From positions 1-50,093 of the forward strand of contig JAWQRO010000182.1 of the NCBI GenBank assembly GCA_033557835.1: a DNA stretch of 50,093 nucleotides, given 5' to 3'. The notes below the pieces were generated by a model. The model was not told the DNA's origin, searched no databases, and worked only from the letters and a program-made list of their open reading frames with translations. Positions 11,700 through 22,518 of the stretch are shown here, piece after piece (within the stretch, counting starts at the first letter, position 1; the number at the start of each line of letters is the position of its first letter). The DNA is from Helochares maculicollis (taxonomy: Eukaryota; Arthropoda; Insecta; Coleoptera; Hydrophilidae). A program made the position numbers and the translations under genes.

Positions 11700-12500
11700 A
11701 AATCTTTATACAATAAGTTTTAGCTAGTGCGAAATATCTTTCATTTAGGAAGTCTGTATCTTTTGGTTAGGTGTCAGGTAAAATATATTCAGCAGGATTT
11801 TGTACTAGAGAAAAAATGTACGTTGGCAAAACAAATGTCAAAGAATCGCCGAAAATTGGAGAAGCTCAGCAGTCATTAGGAATTACATAGATAAATATAT
11901 AGCTTTGTAGGGCAAATAGTGGCTCTGAGCATCTGAAACACAGATTTAATTAAAGTGCTATTCTAGTTTTGGTTGCTGTATCTCTAACTTTCTCCCAATT
12001 GCCAGTTGAAGCTCTTCAAGTAGAATTTTATAGTAGAGAATATTTGTAGGAAATATTTTTAGATATTGCTGAAAATTAAAAGACTTCAAAACAAAGACAA
12101 TTTTTCACATGAGCAAACATATAGTATTAAAGAAAAACTACAAAGTTTTGAGCGCATCCATGAAAGTTTGAAGCTGGTCGACTTGAAAAGCGTAGCAGCA
12201 AATTCTCGTCCACGCTACCAAGTTTGGTTCCAGCATTAATGGCTTTCAAATTTAATTGTCCAAAATTTGGGAAAAAATTAATTGGAGTTTGTCCTCTTGA
12301 GGTGATTTCAGTTAGACAAGACAGTTTTGGTAATGAAATGTATATCGGCTGGGTGATTCATTTGAGATTTTTTATTGCTGGGATGCAAGCTTATATAAAT
12401 ACTAAAAATTGTATATTTTGTATAATGTGATCTTGTAAGGATTCTATGATGAAACACAGATGTTCCACATAAAATAAATGAAATATATCCACTTAGCTCC
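11700..12500 (+). pseudogene. Decayed long-type DM9 gene copy, inverted (plus strand)
   Basis: This is the only DM9-related sequence on the plus strand. Around 11735-11905 it reads KSVSFG, a stop, VSGKIYSAGF, then EKMYVGKTNV and QQSLGI, closely following the second repeat of the gene at 15527-16677. Around 11990-12090 a second copy of the same repeat appears (QLPVEALQVEFYSRE, then a stop). Around 12280-12400, PLEVISVRQDSFGNEMYIG matches the fourth repeat. The sequence then runs on into what corresponds to the intron after that repeat in the intact gene, so this copy arose by DNA duplication, not retroposition. In-frame stops and missing repeats mark it as a pseudogene. Confidence 0.7.
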
Positions 12501-13960
12501 TACGACAGAGATAATAATTTCTGTAATTTGTATTTACTCTGAGGCAATATTAAACGAAATTAGTGATAAGCGATAGCGATGAACAGTAGATAGTTTTAAA
12601 AGGCGTGGTGAATCAATATTATTAGTAATTGTTAAATGACAAATTTTCCTTAGAATTACTATTCCCTGATTTTTTTTTATTTGTGACCATTAGATAAAGT
12701 AAACATGTTACTCTAATCACACTTTATCAATGTATCAGTTAATAATTTGAATTGCATGTACATTCTTCTACTGCTTCTAGAGGCTACCAGCTTAATGCTG
12801 GAAGAGCATAATATGCATTTTTGTGGGATTTTTAAATAAATATCTACATTTATGTCTAATTATGGTACGTAATATAATTAATTCTGCTACTGTCCTACAG
12901 TGAGTAATGCTCTTATCTCATTGATACGTATATCACAAATTACCATATATAACCGATATATATGTGTTATTACTTCTAATTTAAAGCAAATACTGACACA
13001 CCGACGAAAATGGATAAGCACTTTTTTCATTATAATAATGATAACATGCTCGCTTGATGAGCAACACATTATATTTATGTGTTCAGTAAACATATTGGTT
13101 GTCTACAGTCAATAGTGCTAACACAGAATAGAAGTAAATACACAAAAACGTGAAATTTTTTGGAATATGGTGAACTGAAACAAGCGAGATCTGATTAAAA
13201 TCTGCTAGAGTAGGTAGAAGATACGTGAGAAAATGATGATCAACGGACTGATTAAATAATGTGATATTCAGCCCCTCACAATTTACGTATATTGTTAAAA
13301 TAAAGCAAAATCGCTTCTTCTGCCAAACGGCACATCTGGCATTAGCTTTTAATATGATCTATGATAATTATCGAGATAAAATGTTTAATCTCTTATCCAG
13401 TCTCAAAATCTTCACTGTGTAAAGTTGAATTCAAATAACTTTGACAATGAACTATACTTATAACTTACCTTAATACTTATGAAGTATAAAGGACCTCAGT
13501 TGTCTTTGTGATTTTTTGATACACGCTAATAAATTTAATATCACTTATAAATACTATGTAAAAATTAAATTATGTTCATTAAGAATATAGGAACTTGCTG
13601 ATTTGTTTAAGCAAACTAATTTATTTTATTTCGTCATATGCAGATAATAAAATAATATATCAGATAGTTCAGAATTTAACATATTATTGTAAGCTTAAAA
13701 CTAAAATATAAAATAAAATATGCACCTTCCCTTTTGCCTCTGTGATTGAAATTTATTGCGTTACTATTTTTTCATACTAATTGAACCAGTGCATTCATTT
13801 TTATTGATTTGTGTTCCGTTTGTTGCCTTATTTCATTTTTGATGCGCTTAAATATTTTACATGTAAGCAAAAACGTATTATTTGAATAAGACATAAAAAG
13901 CTTAGCTTAGTTAACTTTTATAGTTGCAAATAATAAAAGTAAATATAAATTAAATATAAT
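12501..13960. other. AT-rich intergenic DNA, nothing recognised
   Basis: The overlapping opposite-strand frames at 12887-13115 are mirror products of the same AT-rich sequence and carry no domain. I see no RNA gene or repeat structure. Confidence 0.5.
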
Positions 13961-14319
13961 ATAAGCTGGTCTACAATTGGATGAATCAAATTAAATTAAA
14001 AACCGTGCAAACATATGCTTATTTTGCATTAGCAATAGTGTTTCTCAACATATACCATGTATCTCAGCTCACTTCAACTAGTTATAATTATATTTTATTT
14101 ACACAAGGCCCTCCCTTTTTTGGTTTTCAATATCTACAACCTTTTAAATTTTTGGAATTCATTAATTGCACAGCATGTATATGTACTAGGTTGCTTAATA
14201 ACTTTTCGAGTAGATTAAAATTGGCGTTGCTACTAACCTATTTTTTGTTACATTGGTACTTTTTTCATATGAACGTATGTGAAGTTTCATTTCAAGTATC
14301 GGACAGTGAATGGATTTTT

Positions 14320-15345
14320 TATTTTAGAACGTTTAAAAGAAAAAGAAATTTTCAACGAATGTTAAAAGTGTGTAAGGGCTCTTCGCCTTCAATTAGTACA
14401 GTAGAAATAGGGATTGTGGAGTTTAAATGTGGTCGTACATGTCTTGAAGACGAATAATGCCAATGACGTCCAAAAATAGCAACAAAACCAGAAATCGTAG
14501 AAAAAGTACATTATATCATATTGGAAAATAGTTGAGTGACCGAAAGAGATTTAGCGAAGCCCTAGGTATCTCATTGGGCAGTGTAAGCAATATTTTGGCT
14601 GAAGTATTGGATTTCAGAAAGCTGTGTGCGCAATGGGTGCGCATTCGCTAACAATGGAACATAAACACATCCGAAGGAGACTTTGTCAGCAACATATAGA
14701 ACGTTTGTTTTCCAAAAGATAAAGTAGATTTTCTGTGTAGATTCATCATTATGGATGATACTTGGGTCAATCACCATGATCCTGAATTAAAACAATTGGC
14801 TTAAAAATGGTGTCAATCTGGTTTTTCGACCCCAAAACGAGTTCGTATCCTAACGTTGGCTGAGAATGTGTTAGCATTAGTTTTTTAGGATATGAATGGA
14901 ATTTTGTTTTGTTTGAATGAATTACTTGCAAACTGGAAAAAATTTCGTGGAAAAGAGCCTGATTTAAAAAAAAACAAAATTCTTTCTCATCAGTGCATTG
15001 TCTGTGTCACAAGAACATTTCGACAATGGCTAAAATCCATGAATTAAAGTTTGAATTGTTGGAGAGTCCACCGTATTTACTAGCGAGTGCCATTTGTTTC
15101 CAGGCCTAAAGAAATGCATGCGTTGAAAGCGTTTTTCATCGAATGATGAGATCATAACATATGTGGAAGCGTATTTTATAGCATCTTCAGATTCTTAATT
15201 CAGGGATGGAAGTCAAAAACTGGAATCTCATTGGGACAAGTGTATTGATGTTCTGAGACACTATATTGAATAATAAAGTAAATTTGAAGCCATAAAACTG
15301 TGATTTTCTTATCGAACCGCAAAACTTATTGGACTACCTATATGT
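14320..15345 (+). pseudogene. Decayed mariner transposon, plus strand
   Basis: Transposase remnants run in order: MLKVCKGSSPSISTVE and FKCGRTCLEDE at 14359-14457 (helix-turn-helix region), ERDLAKALGISLGSVSNIL at about 14540-14600, a KDKVDFL-(C)RF segment with MDDTWVNHHDPELKQ at about 14715-14805 (first catalytic Asp), an F-x-DMNGILF segment near 14885-14915 (second Asp region), and TMAKIHELKFELLESPPY near 15023-15080. Stops and frameshifts interrupt every block. The right end, about 15315-15345, with CGAACCGCAAAACTTATTGG, is the terminal-repeat side. It matches the mariner end at 49861-50093 in inverse orientation, so the two copies belong to one family. The long frame opening at 13981 runs into this element by chance. 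Confidence 0.88.
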
Positions 15346-15526
15346 TTAATGTAATTTGCCCGTTAATATTTCAGCATTCAGTATTTCTTTTAACCATTTT
15401 TACATTTTACCACTCAACATAATCAATGTTCTTAAAGAAAAAACAAGTTTAAACAGTAAACAATCTATATTTCAACTTAATACTGATTCATAAAAAAAAC
15501 ACACAACGAAAATAGATTTCATATTC

Positions 15527-16677
15527 TTATGGACTAACTAAAAATTCATATGTAGGTAATGATACTTCATCTCCATTATAAGGAACAACAATACATCTCC
15601 TGGATGGTAGAATCTGAAAAATGCGTCATTACAGAATCGTACAAATAGAACACTTTAAGAATAGCATTATAGATTAACTTCAGTATTTATTAGAATTCCT
15701 ACCCTGCCAACGCAGATTGATCTCATATAACTCGCCCGTCCTATATACATTTGGTCTCCAAAACTGTTCCTTCTAACTGAAATCGCTCTCTGTGGGACAA
15801 TGTTCGAATATTTTACCCAAGACAACTTCTCTTCTATTAATATCTCTGCACTATTTACATCCATTCCAAATTCTCTTTCTAACGCATAGGCACCATCTTT
15901 AGTTTGTAAAATTTTTGCTAAGCAGTTTTGGTATTTGCCCAAGTAAATTGGCGAACCATCAGCATCTAAACCACTTTCGACAGCGTTAATGGGGATCTGT
16001 GTTCCACATATCCAGGGCAACCAACGACAAACCGTTGTGGAACCAGTCAAAACCTCGTAATTGTCCAACAAAGTTATACATTTACCCATATGAAAAAAAT
16101 TAATGCCTAACGACCGTTGAACTCTTCCAATTTTTAACGATCTTTCGAAATTTGTTCTACCGATGTAGATTTCTTCTCCATTATAAAACCCTACTGGAAG
16201 AACTTCAGCTGGCACTTGGCCAAAAGATACAGACTTCCACAAAGAAGGATTTTTCAAAGTAACTAAAACTTGAATATTCCCGAAAGACTTTCTTATTTAC
16301 TTAAAGTCCGAAGTACTTGAAGCGTACCCTTGGTAAAAATTGATACCTGCCGGCAGCCAAATGTCCGAGTGTTCTAGTCTCCCCACATAAATTGTCTCTC
16401 CGTCGACAGTCTTTCCTGACGCAACAATGTTGCTAGGAAGACTTGAAAAACTGTCTAAGTGTTCCCAGTCATATAAAGGAGGTAGAATAGGAGCACTTGG
16501 GCAATTAATACCATCGTCACACGCCACATCAACATTAACAATAGAATTATTTAAAATCTCGGCATAATCAGTATATCGTCTCAATGCACAATATTTTACA
16601 ATGATGTACACAAAAAGACAAATTAGGCCGAAAAGGATTACACATAATGCGAAATCGGTATTTGTGGCGTCCACCAT
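15527..16677 (-). CDS. Membrane-anchored four-repeat DM9 protein with one in-frame stop
   Basis: Exon 1 runs 16677-15703 and exon 2 15613-15527, joined by an 89-bp GT-AG intron in phase 0 (VGR then ILPSRR). Residues about 9-29 form one hydrophobic segment (ALCVILFGLICLFVYIIV) flanked by acidic residues before and KYCALRR after. By the positive-inside rule this places the DM9 part in the cytoplasm. Four DM9 repeats follow, opening near WEHLDS, LWKSVSFGQ, WLPWICGTQ and WVKYSN. Codon 127 (16299-16297) is TAA at the end of the first repeat. Reading continues in the same frame for the remaining 226 codons to the natural stop, with all three later repeats intact. This is a very young pseudogene, a sequencing or allelic nonsense change, or a readthrough site. 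The paralogue at 20809-22378 has the same layout and the same 87-nt last exon. Confidence 0.8.
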
Positions 16678-16720
16678 TTTGGATACTGACCTGAGATTGA
16701 GTGTATTAATGGGACGGGTT

Positions 16721-16731
16721 ATAAATTATCT
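16721..16731 (-). promoter_or_regulatory. GATA-TATA promoter upstream of the 15527-16677 gene
   Basis: On the minus strand the sequence reads AGATAATTTATAACCC: a GATA core (16731-16726) abuts a TATA-like TTTATAA, about 45-50 bp upstream of the start codon. It resembles the arrangement at 9284-9304. Confidence 0.4.
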
Positions 16732-17048
16732 GTAACATTGATGAGATTAGAGAAGTGAAAGGTTACCAAATAATGCTACGCGTATACAAAATTTGTTTAG
16801 CTATATTGCTCATACGGACTTAGCAAAATACATGTCTAATCACTTGTTTTCTTTTATGGAGGTATTTATTTTTAATATCATAACAAACAAAATGGTTGCT
16901 TCACCCCAAATACTATTTAAAATATGCGATGGCTTTTGTACATACATACAACAAAAGGCTTTATTAAAAACTACAAGCTAAAGTATATTCAATGCTCTAC
17001 TAAGTATTCGATCTATCCATTGCATGTTAATTTTATGGTTTAAGATTT

Positions 17049-17774
17049 TTATTCGCACAAAACTTCGTACTGCTTAATTGATATTTCTTGACCACCATAT
17101 GGAATGTAGATGCATTTGTGCGAAGGGTGAACTTTTCCAACAGTCAGAGATCCTGCATATTGCGCTCTGCCAACAAAAAGACACTCACCTCCGGATGTTC
17201 GTCCAGTAGAGACTGCACAATTGGGAACATATCCACAACTAGCTGATACCCATTTCGGATTGCATCCTACCAGCACTTCAAACTTGTCGACCGAAATTTC
17301 CTTCCCGTTGTAAGCTACATAAGCAGCTCTTTTCTCGGGCATGAATTTCGCTGGCATACAATCTCCATTATAGCAAGCTCTTGCGATGTAGATATTGGTA
17401 CCATCTGAGTCTTGGCCACCTAAAACTGCCCTTTGGGGTGTGCAAAATATTGTTCCACATACCCACTTAAAACCTGCAAACGATACAAATTGTATTGATA
17501 TTTTAAGCAATTGAGTACTGCTTTAAATAAACATTCATCTAAGCAGCTGGTCAATTCTGAGAAAAATTTATTAAGCAAAATGATTCGCATAAATTTTTTT
17601 ATAATATGTAACATATTTACGACAATATGTAGTTAACATTCGTTTTGTATTAGGCAACCTAACATATTCTACAAGATACAATGTCAAACTGTTTATCTTA
17701 GTTATCTATATTTTTTAAATCTAAATTTTTATTGAGAATAGAAGCCCCTAGCTTTTAAAACTAGTTTTATAAAC

Positions 17775-17827
<53 letters not shown>

Positions 17828-17906
17828 CCAGAGAGTATATAAAAACTCACTGTAGAACAGCAAAATAAATATATTATTTGATTCAGTTAATAATAGACTT
17901 ACTCAT
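17049..17906 (-). CDS. Short DM9-repeat protein (two DM9 repeats), two-exon gene
   Basis: The first coding exon is the four bases ATGA at 17906-17903 (donor GTAAGT). The second is 17473-17049 (acceptor CAG), giving 142 residues that begin MSFKWVCGT. Two complete DM9 repeats occupy about residues 4-71 and 75-142. They show AVLGGQDSDGTNIYIAR and AVSTGRTSGGECLFVGR cores and the K-V-H-P-S turn, YIPYGG and EVLCE ending in the second repeat. There is no signal peptide or membrane segment. It lies just upstream of the membrane-anchored DM9 gene on the same strand, about 370 bp away from its start codon. The 429-bp intron carries a (TA)24 microsatellite. A soluble recognition role is inferred from the DM9 family. 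Confidence 0.9.
17779..17826. repeat. (TA)24 microsatellite inside a DM9 gene intron
   Basis: An uninterrupted TA dinucleotide run of 48 bp lies in the first intron of the gene at 17049-17906. It is likely to vary in length between individuals. Confidence 0.95.
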
Positions 17907-17970
17907 TTTGTTAGTTGTATAGCTGAACAAAAGTCACTGCTTAAATAGTAAATGATCCTTCTCGCGCTCA

Positions 17971-17976
17971 TATATA
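17971..17976 (-). promoter_or_regulatory. TATA box upstream of the 17049-17906 gene
   Basis: GTATATATGAGCG on the minus strand places a TATATA core about 65 bp upstream of the four-base first coding exon, as in the other short DM9 genes. No GATA core is adjacent here. Confidence 0.4.
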
Positions 17977-17979
17977 CCT

Positions 17980-19899
17980 ACCGAAAATAGCAACATTTTC
18001 CTATTCATTTTAATCTACCTAAAAATTATTATGTGCATAAAAAATAAATTTTTCATAATGTCAAAGATAATATAAGATATTGGAATCAATGTATATGTTA
18101 ATCATCAATACAATAAGGCTGCAATACAATGCGCGGAAAGTACTAATTTATCCTATGAAAAATTTGGCATTTACAAATTAGCTCACATTAATCTACATAA
18201 ATCAATATTTATTACGTCTTTTCGTAATTTTTATAATTTCTCGTTGAAACATATTCTGTCTTAGTGTAGGCTATATCATTTACAAATAATTCACTAGAGT
18301 AATTTTATTTCGCGTTTCGGGGCTTAGTATTTAGTTTATAATACATACTACATTAAATACTAAACTACAATATTGGAGGAATAAGTAGATTTAACAGATA
18401 TTGACTGCACTCAGTAAGTAGTCTGATGAAACATTTTAGACAAATAATTTATAAAATAAAACACTAGATAATTTAAATGCATTTTAGGTATAAAATCAAT
18501 TTAGCGCTTACTCAGCTTAAGTGATTAGTAATTAATCCTTCGTGCAAGTCCAGCTGATAATTGCAATGAACTACATTGAAAGCATCACAGATGAAATTTG
18601 ACAAATAGTTATTTTAAATCAAGATCATTTCATCTTAGAAAAGATTAAATTTTGAGCCTATAACAAGTAACAAGATTTATGATAATTGTCAAGACAAAAT
18701 TTCAACTCCTGTTGGTAGAAAATTATGTGTTGATAATATTAAGTTAAATTCAATTGCAATTGACAATAGTTATACACATAATCAACTTTAAAATGAGGTA
18801 CAAAAAAGCTTAATATTATTAAAGTGTGTTTTGATTTTATGCAAACAATACAATTTATTTCCCTGACTGCATGAGTTACTTAAGCCTTAAAAACTATAAA
18901 TATCGTGTAGAAATAATATGCAAGCTTAATAATTAAAGAAAATTCATCCAGATTATAGGGGATTCAAAAAACCTTAATTTTATTCTAAAAATACAAAATT
19001 TGTTTAATGCTGACGAGTAGACATCCTAAATTATAATGGATACGTAATCATAAATAATGAATTAACGCAATTAAATACATTGCAATAAACGCATTATCTA
19101 AAAACCGAGCAAACATGGTGTGAATCTTTTCTTTTCGGGTTTTTAAACTCTCTCTTTCTCTCCAAGCAGTCTTGTTTATAATTTTGCTTTTCGTGGCCTC
19201 TGCTGGTTTAATTGGAGACAAAAAGGTGAAATATCAATAAAGTTTGTCGGTGTTTGTCCTATAAAATACGAAATTCTAGCAGTGGTTCGTAACATGCACC
19301 ATGAATAACTCAATTACTAGTTACGTCAGAGATTTCAAATAATAATTTATCGCTTTAAATATATTATACGTTTAAGCTTCGAACTTAATAATGACAAGGA
19401 TTGTATAAGAAGTCAAACAAAAACAGCATATTCTAAAATAAAACTTATTGTACTGACAATATATTTCTTATTAGTCTAATCATCGATAAAAAAATTGATA
19501 GGTACAACAACGAACAAAGGCGTACAACACTAATTGTAAAAATGCTGTTTGTGTCTTTGATAGATCCTCAACAAATGTAACTTTTAAAATAGCGATAAAA
19601 CTACAATATGATAACACTTCGTCTAGAATTTACATTGACCATTATGTGTAAGAAACATTTTCAGTGTCCAAAGAACTGAGACAAAAATACTTTCTATATA
19701 CACAGCAATATTTAGGACATATTTGGCTCACACAACCTGGTATTGTTGCAAAAAAAAAAAGATTGAGACTATGAGGCGATAAATTAGATTATTACTTTAA
19801 AGTCAACATATACAAAGCAACATAAGTGAAATGTACATCATCTACAAAACAGAATGGCAAATATAGCATGCCAAGAATATGAACATACAGAAATAAAGA
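17980..19899. other. AT-rich intergenic DNA, nothing recognised
   Basis: No open frame of note on either strand and no recognisable repeat or RNA gene. The stretch separates the DM9 genes at 17.0-17.9 kb and 20.8-22.4 kb. Confidence 0.5.
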
Positions 19900-19959
19900 C
19901 AACAAAAAATAGCAAATGAATAACAAGAGATGAAAGACTAAATAAATAAGGGAAGAAGA

Positions 19960-20330
19960 GCTATATGAACCGTAAGCTTAGTTCTCAGTTCTAATAAAAA
20001 GAAGGGAACATCTTGTATGCAACTCCTACAAGATAAAAAAGTTACTAGCTACTGAATTAGATTTTTTGCAGAAACCTACACGAGATTACACCAAGTTAGG
20101 AACAAATAAATTAAGGGAATGAAGATGTAAACAAAACCATTGCAGAATAAATTAAAAACCGAATTCTAAAGCAAGTGCCAACTGGCTACCCTAAGCAATA
20201 GAGAAAGGCCCAAAAAGGCATAGTCACATAGTATACAAAAAGCTATGACCGAAAGTAATTTCGAATCAAGACTGGGGAAAAATAATTATGATGATTATAT
20301 ATGTCGCAAATTAAGAGCTATTAAATTTGC
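19960..20330 (+). pseudogene. Decayed non-LTR retrotransposon (LINE) ORF2 C-terminus
   Basis: Plus-strand fragments in shifting frames resemble the C-terminal end of insect LINE endonuclease/reverse transcriptase proteins. They include a KVT-x-x-stop-IRFF-x-E segment followed by TRLHQVRNK at about 20037-20106, PLQNKLKT near 20140-20160, and IQKAMTE-x-NFE at about 20235-20262. These follow the order of the RT-distal tail (an E-M-D-F-x-R-R-like block, an R-I-R-N block and a final K-A-M-x-E-R-like block). The short frame starting at 20245 begins inside this remnant and has no independent support. Heavily decayed; clade not assignable. Confidence 0.5.
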
Positions 20331-20808
20331 TAACATAAATTTAGCCCCATCTGCGATTTTGCGTAAAACATCTCGCCTACATGCATCTGGGCACCAAATA
20401 TGCTCATATTTATCATCAAGATATCCTGAGATAAATGTGTCAGTAATGAGTGTGGTAGATAATATTTATTAATTTATCGAAGTATATTTTAGCTACTAAA
20501 CCTAGCAGTTCCCAATTCTGAAAAAATAATCAGAACACAAATAATAATATGCTTATAAAGAAATACAGAAATGTATTACAATATTCCTAATTACAGCAAA
20601 AATTAACAAATAATACAATAAGCAAAACAAGATAAGATATAAAAGTTAATCATAAAATGTAGCAAACGCAAGTGCAATTCTGCTATTTGCTATTCACGCA
20701 CATTAAAAACCCAACGAATTCACATGTATTTTCCAATTTTTAAAACCACTTGTACGAGGTTTTACTGCAATATAGATAACAAACTAAAAGCGAAAAAATA
20801 TATATTCA
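20331..20808. other. Intergenic AT-rich DNA
   Basis: This holds the tail of the short plus-strand frame that starts at 20245, which has no recognised domain, and then the region 3' of the long DM9 gene. I identify nothing else. Confidence 0.45.
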
Positions 20809-22378
20809 TTATGGGTTAACTAAATATTGAAACTCTGTTAAAGCTATTTCCTTTCCTTGATAAGGAATGTATATCGTCGTTCTTGACGCATAAATCTGCA
20901 AGGAAAATAAATTAATTAAAAAATAAGGACAGTACTCATCGTTTTCAAAAATCTGACCATTAAACTAAGTATGTCTATATGTCTGTATTTTTATATAGCC
21001 TAGACCAAGTAATGGTAGGAAAACCATACCTTGCCAACATAAGTAGCTCCTTTGTAATTGGCACGTCCTATATACCATTCGCCTTCAGAATTTTCATTTC
21101 CTGCCAAAATAGCCCCATTGGGTTTTTTATCATTGGCTTTGACCCAGCATAATTTTTCTTCAACCAGCACTTCTGCTTTTGGAACGCTGATTTCGAAGCG
21201 CCCTTGGGATATGTAAGCCGTATTTCCACTAGGTTTAAGTTTCGCAGGTTCATTTTCGTGTCTTCCAACGTAAAGCTGGGATTGGTCAGTATCTAAACCT
21301 GCTTCGACGGCGTTTATAGGGACTTTGCTTTTGTCTACCCAAGGCAACCATTTAGAAACTTGCATAGTATCTGTCAAAACTTCATAATTCGGTAAAGTAA
21401 TCTTTTGTCCCCCGTAGGAAAATGAAAGACATCTAGTTGACGGTTGCACTTTTCCTATCATAGATAATCCTCGGTATTCCGCTTTACCTATGTAGATGTA
21501 CTCTCCATCGATTACTCCAGAAGCGAGAGCAGCAGGGGGCACACCGCCATCTGAAGCGGGCACCCACCACATCGGAGTTTTCAAAGAAACTAATATTTCT
21601 AGGCTACCAATAGCAACATCTCTTTGTTGGCCATCTTTACTAATATATGCGTAGCTTTTGCTGGGTACGATGTTCGCTGGGTACCATAATCCTGAATCAA
21701 TTGCTCGGCCTATGTAAATTGGTGCAGCTTCGTTATCTGTGCCTGCCATGAGAGCGTTGAGAGGTATTTTAGAGAAGTTTTCCAATTTTTGCCACTCGTA
21801 TAAGCCTTTAAGAGTAATAAAAATAAATATATTACAATATAATTTCTTTAGAATCGATAATATGAAAATAGTTAATAGGACTTACGTTTCCATTCCGGAG
21901 TTATTGCAGGACTTACGTCAGCAGGTTCTTCCCTAGGGACGGAAATAATCACTGATGTTATACGCAAGTAACTGGTTTGTGCATTGGCGATTTGATTTCT
22001 CCGACATGCTATTGCAACTCTTAATATGAAAATGAAAATGGAAACAATTACAAATATCACAGGTGCTATAATATATGTATTTGAATGGTAGCTGTAGTCC
22101 GATTTGAATTCGCTGAGGTCGACCTTTATATCATTTACATCATCATATGGTAAAGGAGGAATAGTCGGTATGTTGTCCAGAATTTGTTGCAAGTCTTTAT
22201 ACGTATCCTGCTGTTTCTTAAACTCTTTAAATGCATCGTTAACGTTCGGAAGGTTATCAAAATTTTGAAAATACGGAGATTCGGTATGTAACGTGAAAGT
22301 AGGATTACGGTAGTTTTTATTGAAATCGTCAAAGTTTGGAAATTGTCGATCGTAATTCGGGAAATTTAAATTTGCCAT
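20809..22378 (-). CDS. Membrane-anchored four-repeat DM9 protein, three-exon gene
   Basis: Exons 22378-21886, 21805-21030 and 20895-20809 join across introns of 80 and 134 bp (GT-AG) to give 451 residues. ATG at 22378 is preferred (TAAAATGGC context); codons upstream are open but lack an ATG. Residues 1-100 are rich in Asn, Phe, Pro and acidic residues and repeat an FPN(Y/F)D-like motif. Residues 101-124 are a single membrane span followed by RRNQ, which predicts N-outside, C-inside topology. From about residue 166 to the end there are four DM9 repeats opening near YEWQKLENF, WWVPASDGG, WLPWVDKS and WVKANDKK. The last 28 residues sit on a separate 87-nt exon, as in the paralogue at 15527-16677, and the frame is unbroken throughout. 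No enzyme or pore-forming domain is present. It is probably a membrane-tethered DM9 recognition or scaffold protein; the function is inferred. Confidence 0.9.
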
Positions 22379-22484
22379 TTTAGATGTATTGAATTGCACA
22401 ATCACATTTAATACGCCGATGTCTGCACAATGTGTTTTTCCCGTAGCGCCACTTACTGTTTACTAAGCAACGCAGACGCCGTGA

Positions 22485-22518
22485 GTTATAATAAAATTGA
22501 CTTGCGCACTCAGATAAG
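22485..22518. promoter_or_regulatory. TATA-like and GATA motifs upstream of the 20809-22378 gene
   Basis: Minus-strand TTATTATAAC (about 22495-22486) lies about 110 bp upstream of the start codon. A GATAAG core on the plus strand (22513-22518) lies about 20 bp beyond it. The TATA-like element is imperfect, so this is a weaker case than at the short genes. Confidence 0.3.

Noticed and set aside
13981..14457. 158-codon plus-strand frame that looks like a gene
   Set aside because: Its last third is the N-terminal part of a decayed mariner transposase. The rest is AT-rich sequence that happens to be open.
16258..16299. Treating TTTAAGTAAATAAG as a splice donor to remove the in-frame TAA
   Set aside because: No acceptor lies at a workable distance that would keep the second DM9 repeat. 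The codons on both sides already align with the paralogue.
20245..20472. 75-codon plus-strand frame as a small gene
   Set aside because: It begins inside a decayed LINE tail and has no independent domain.
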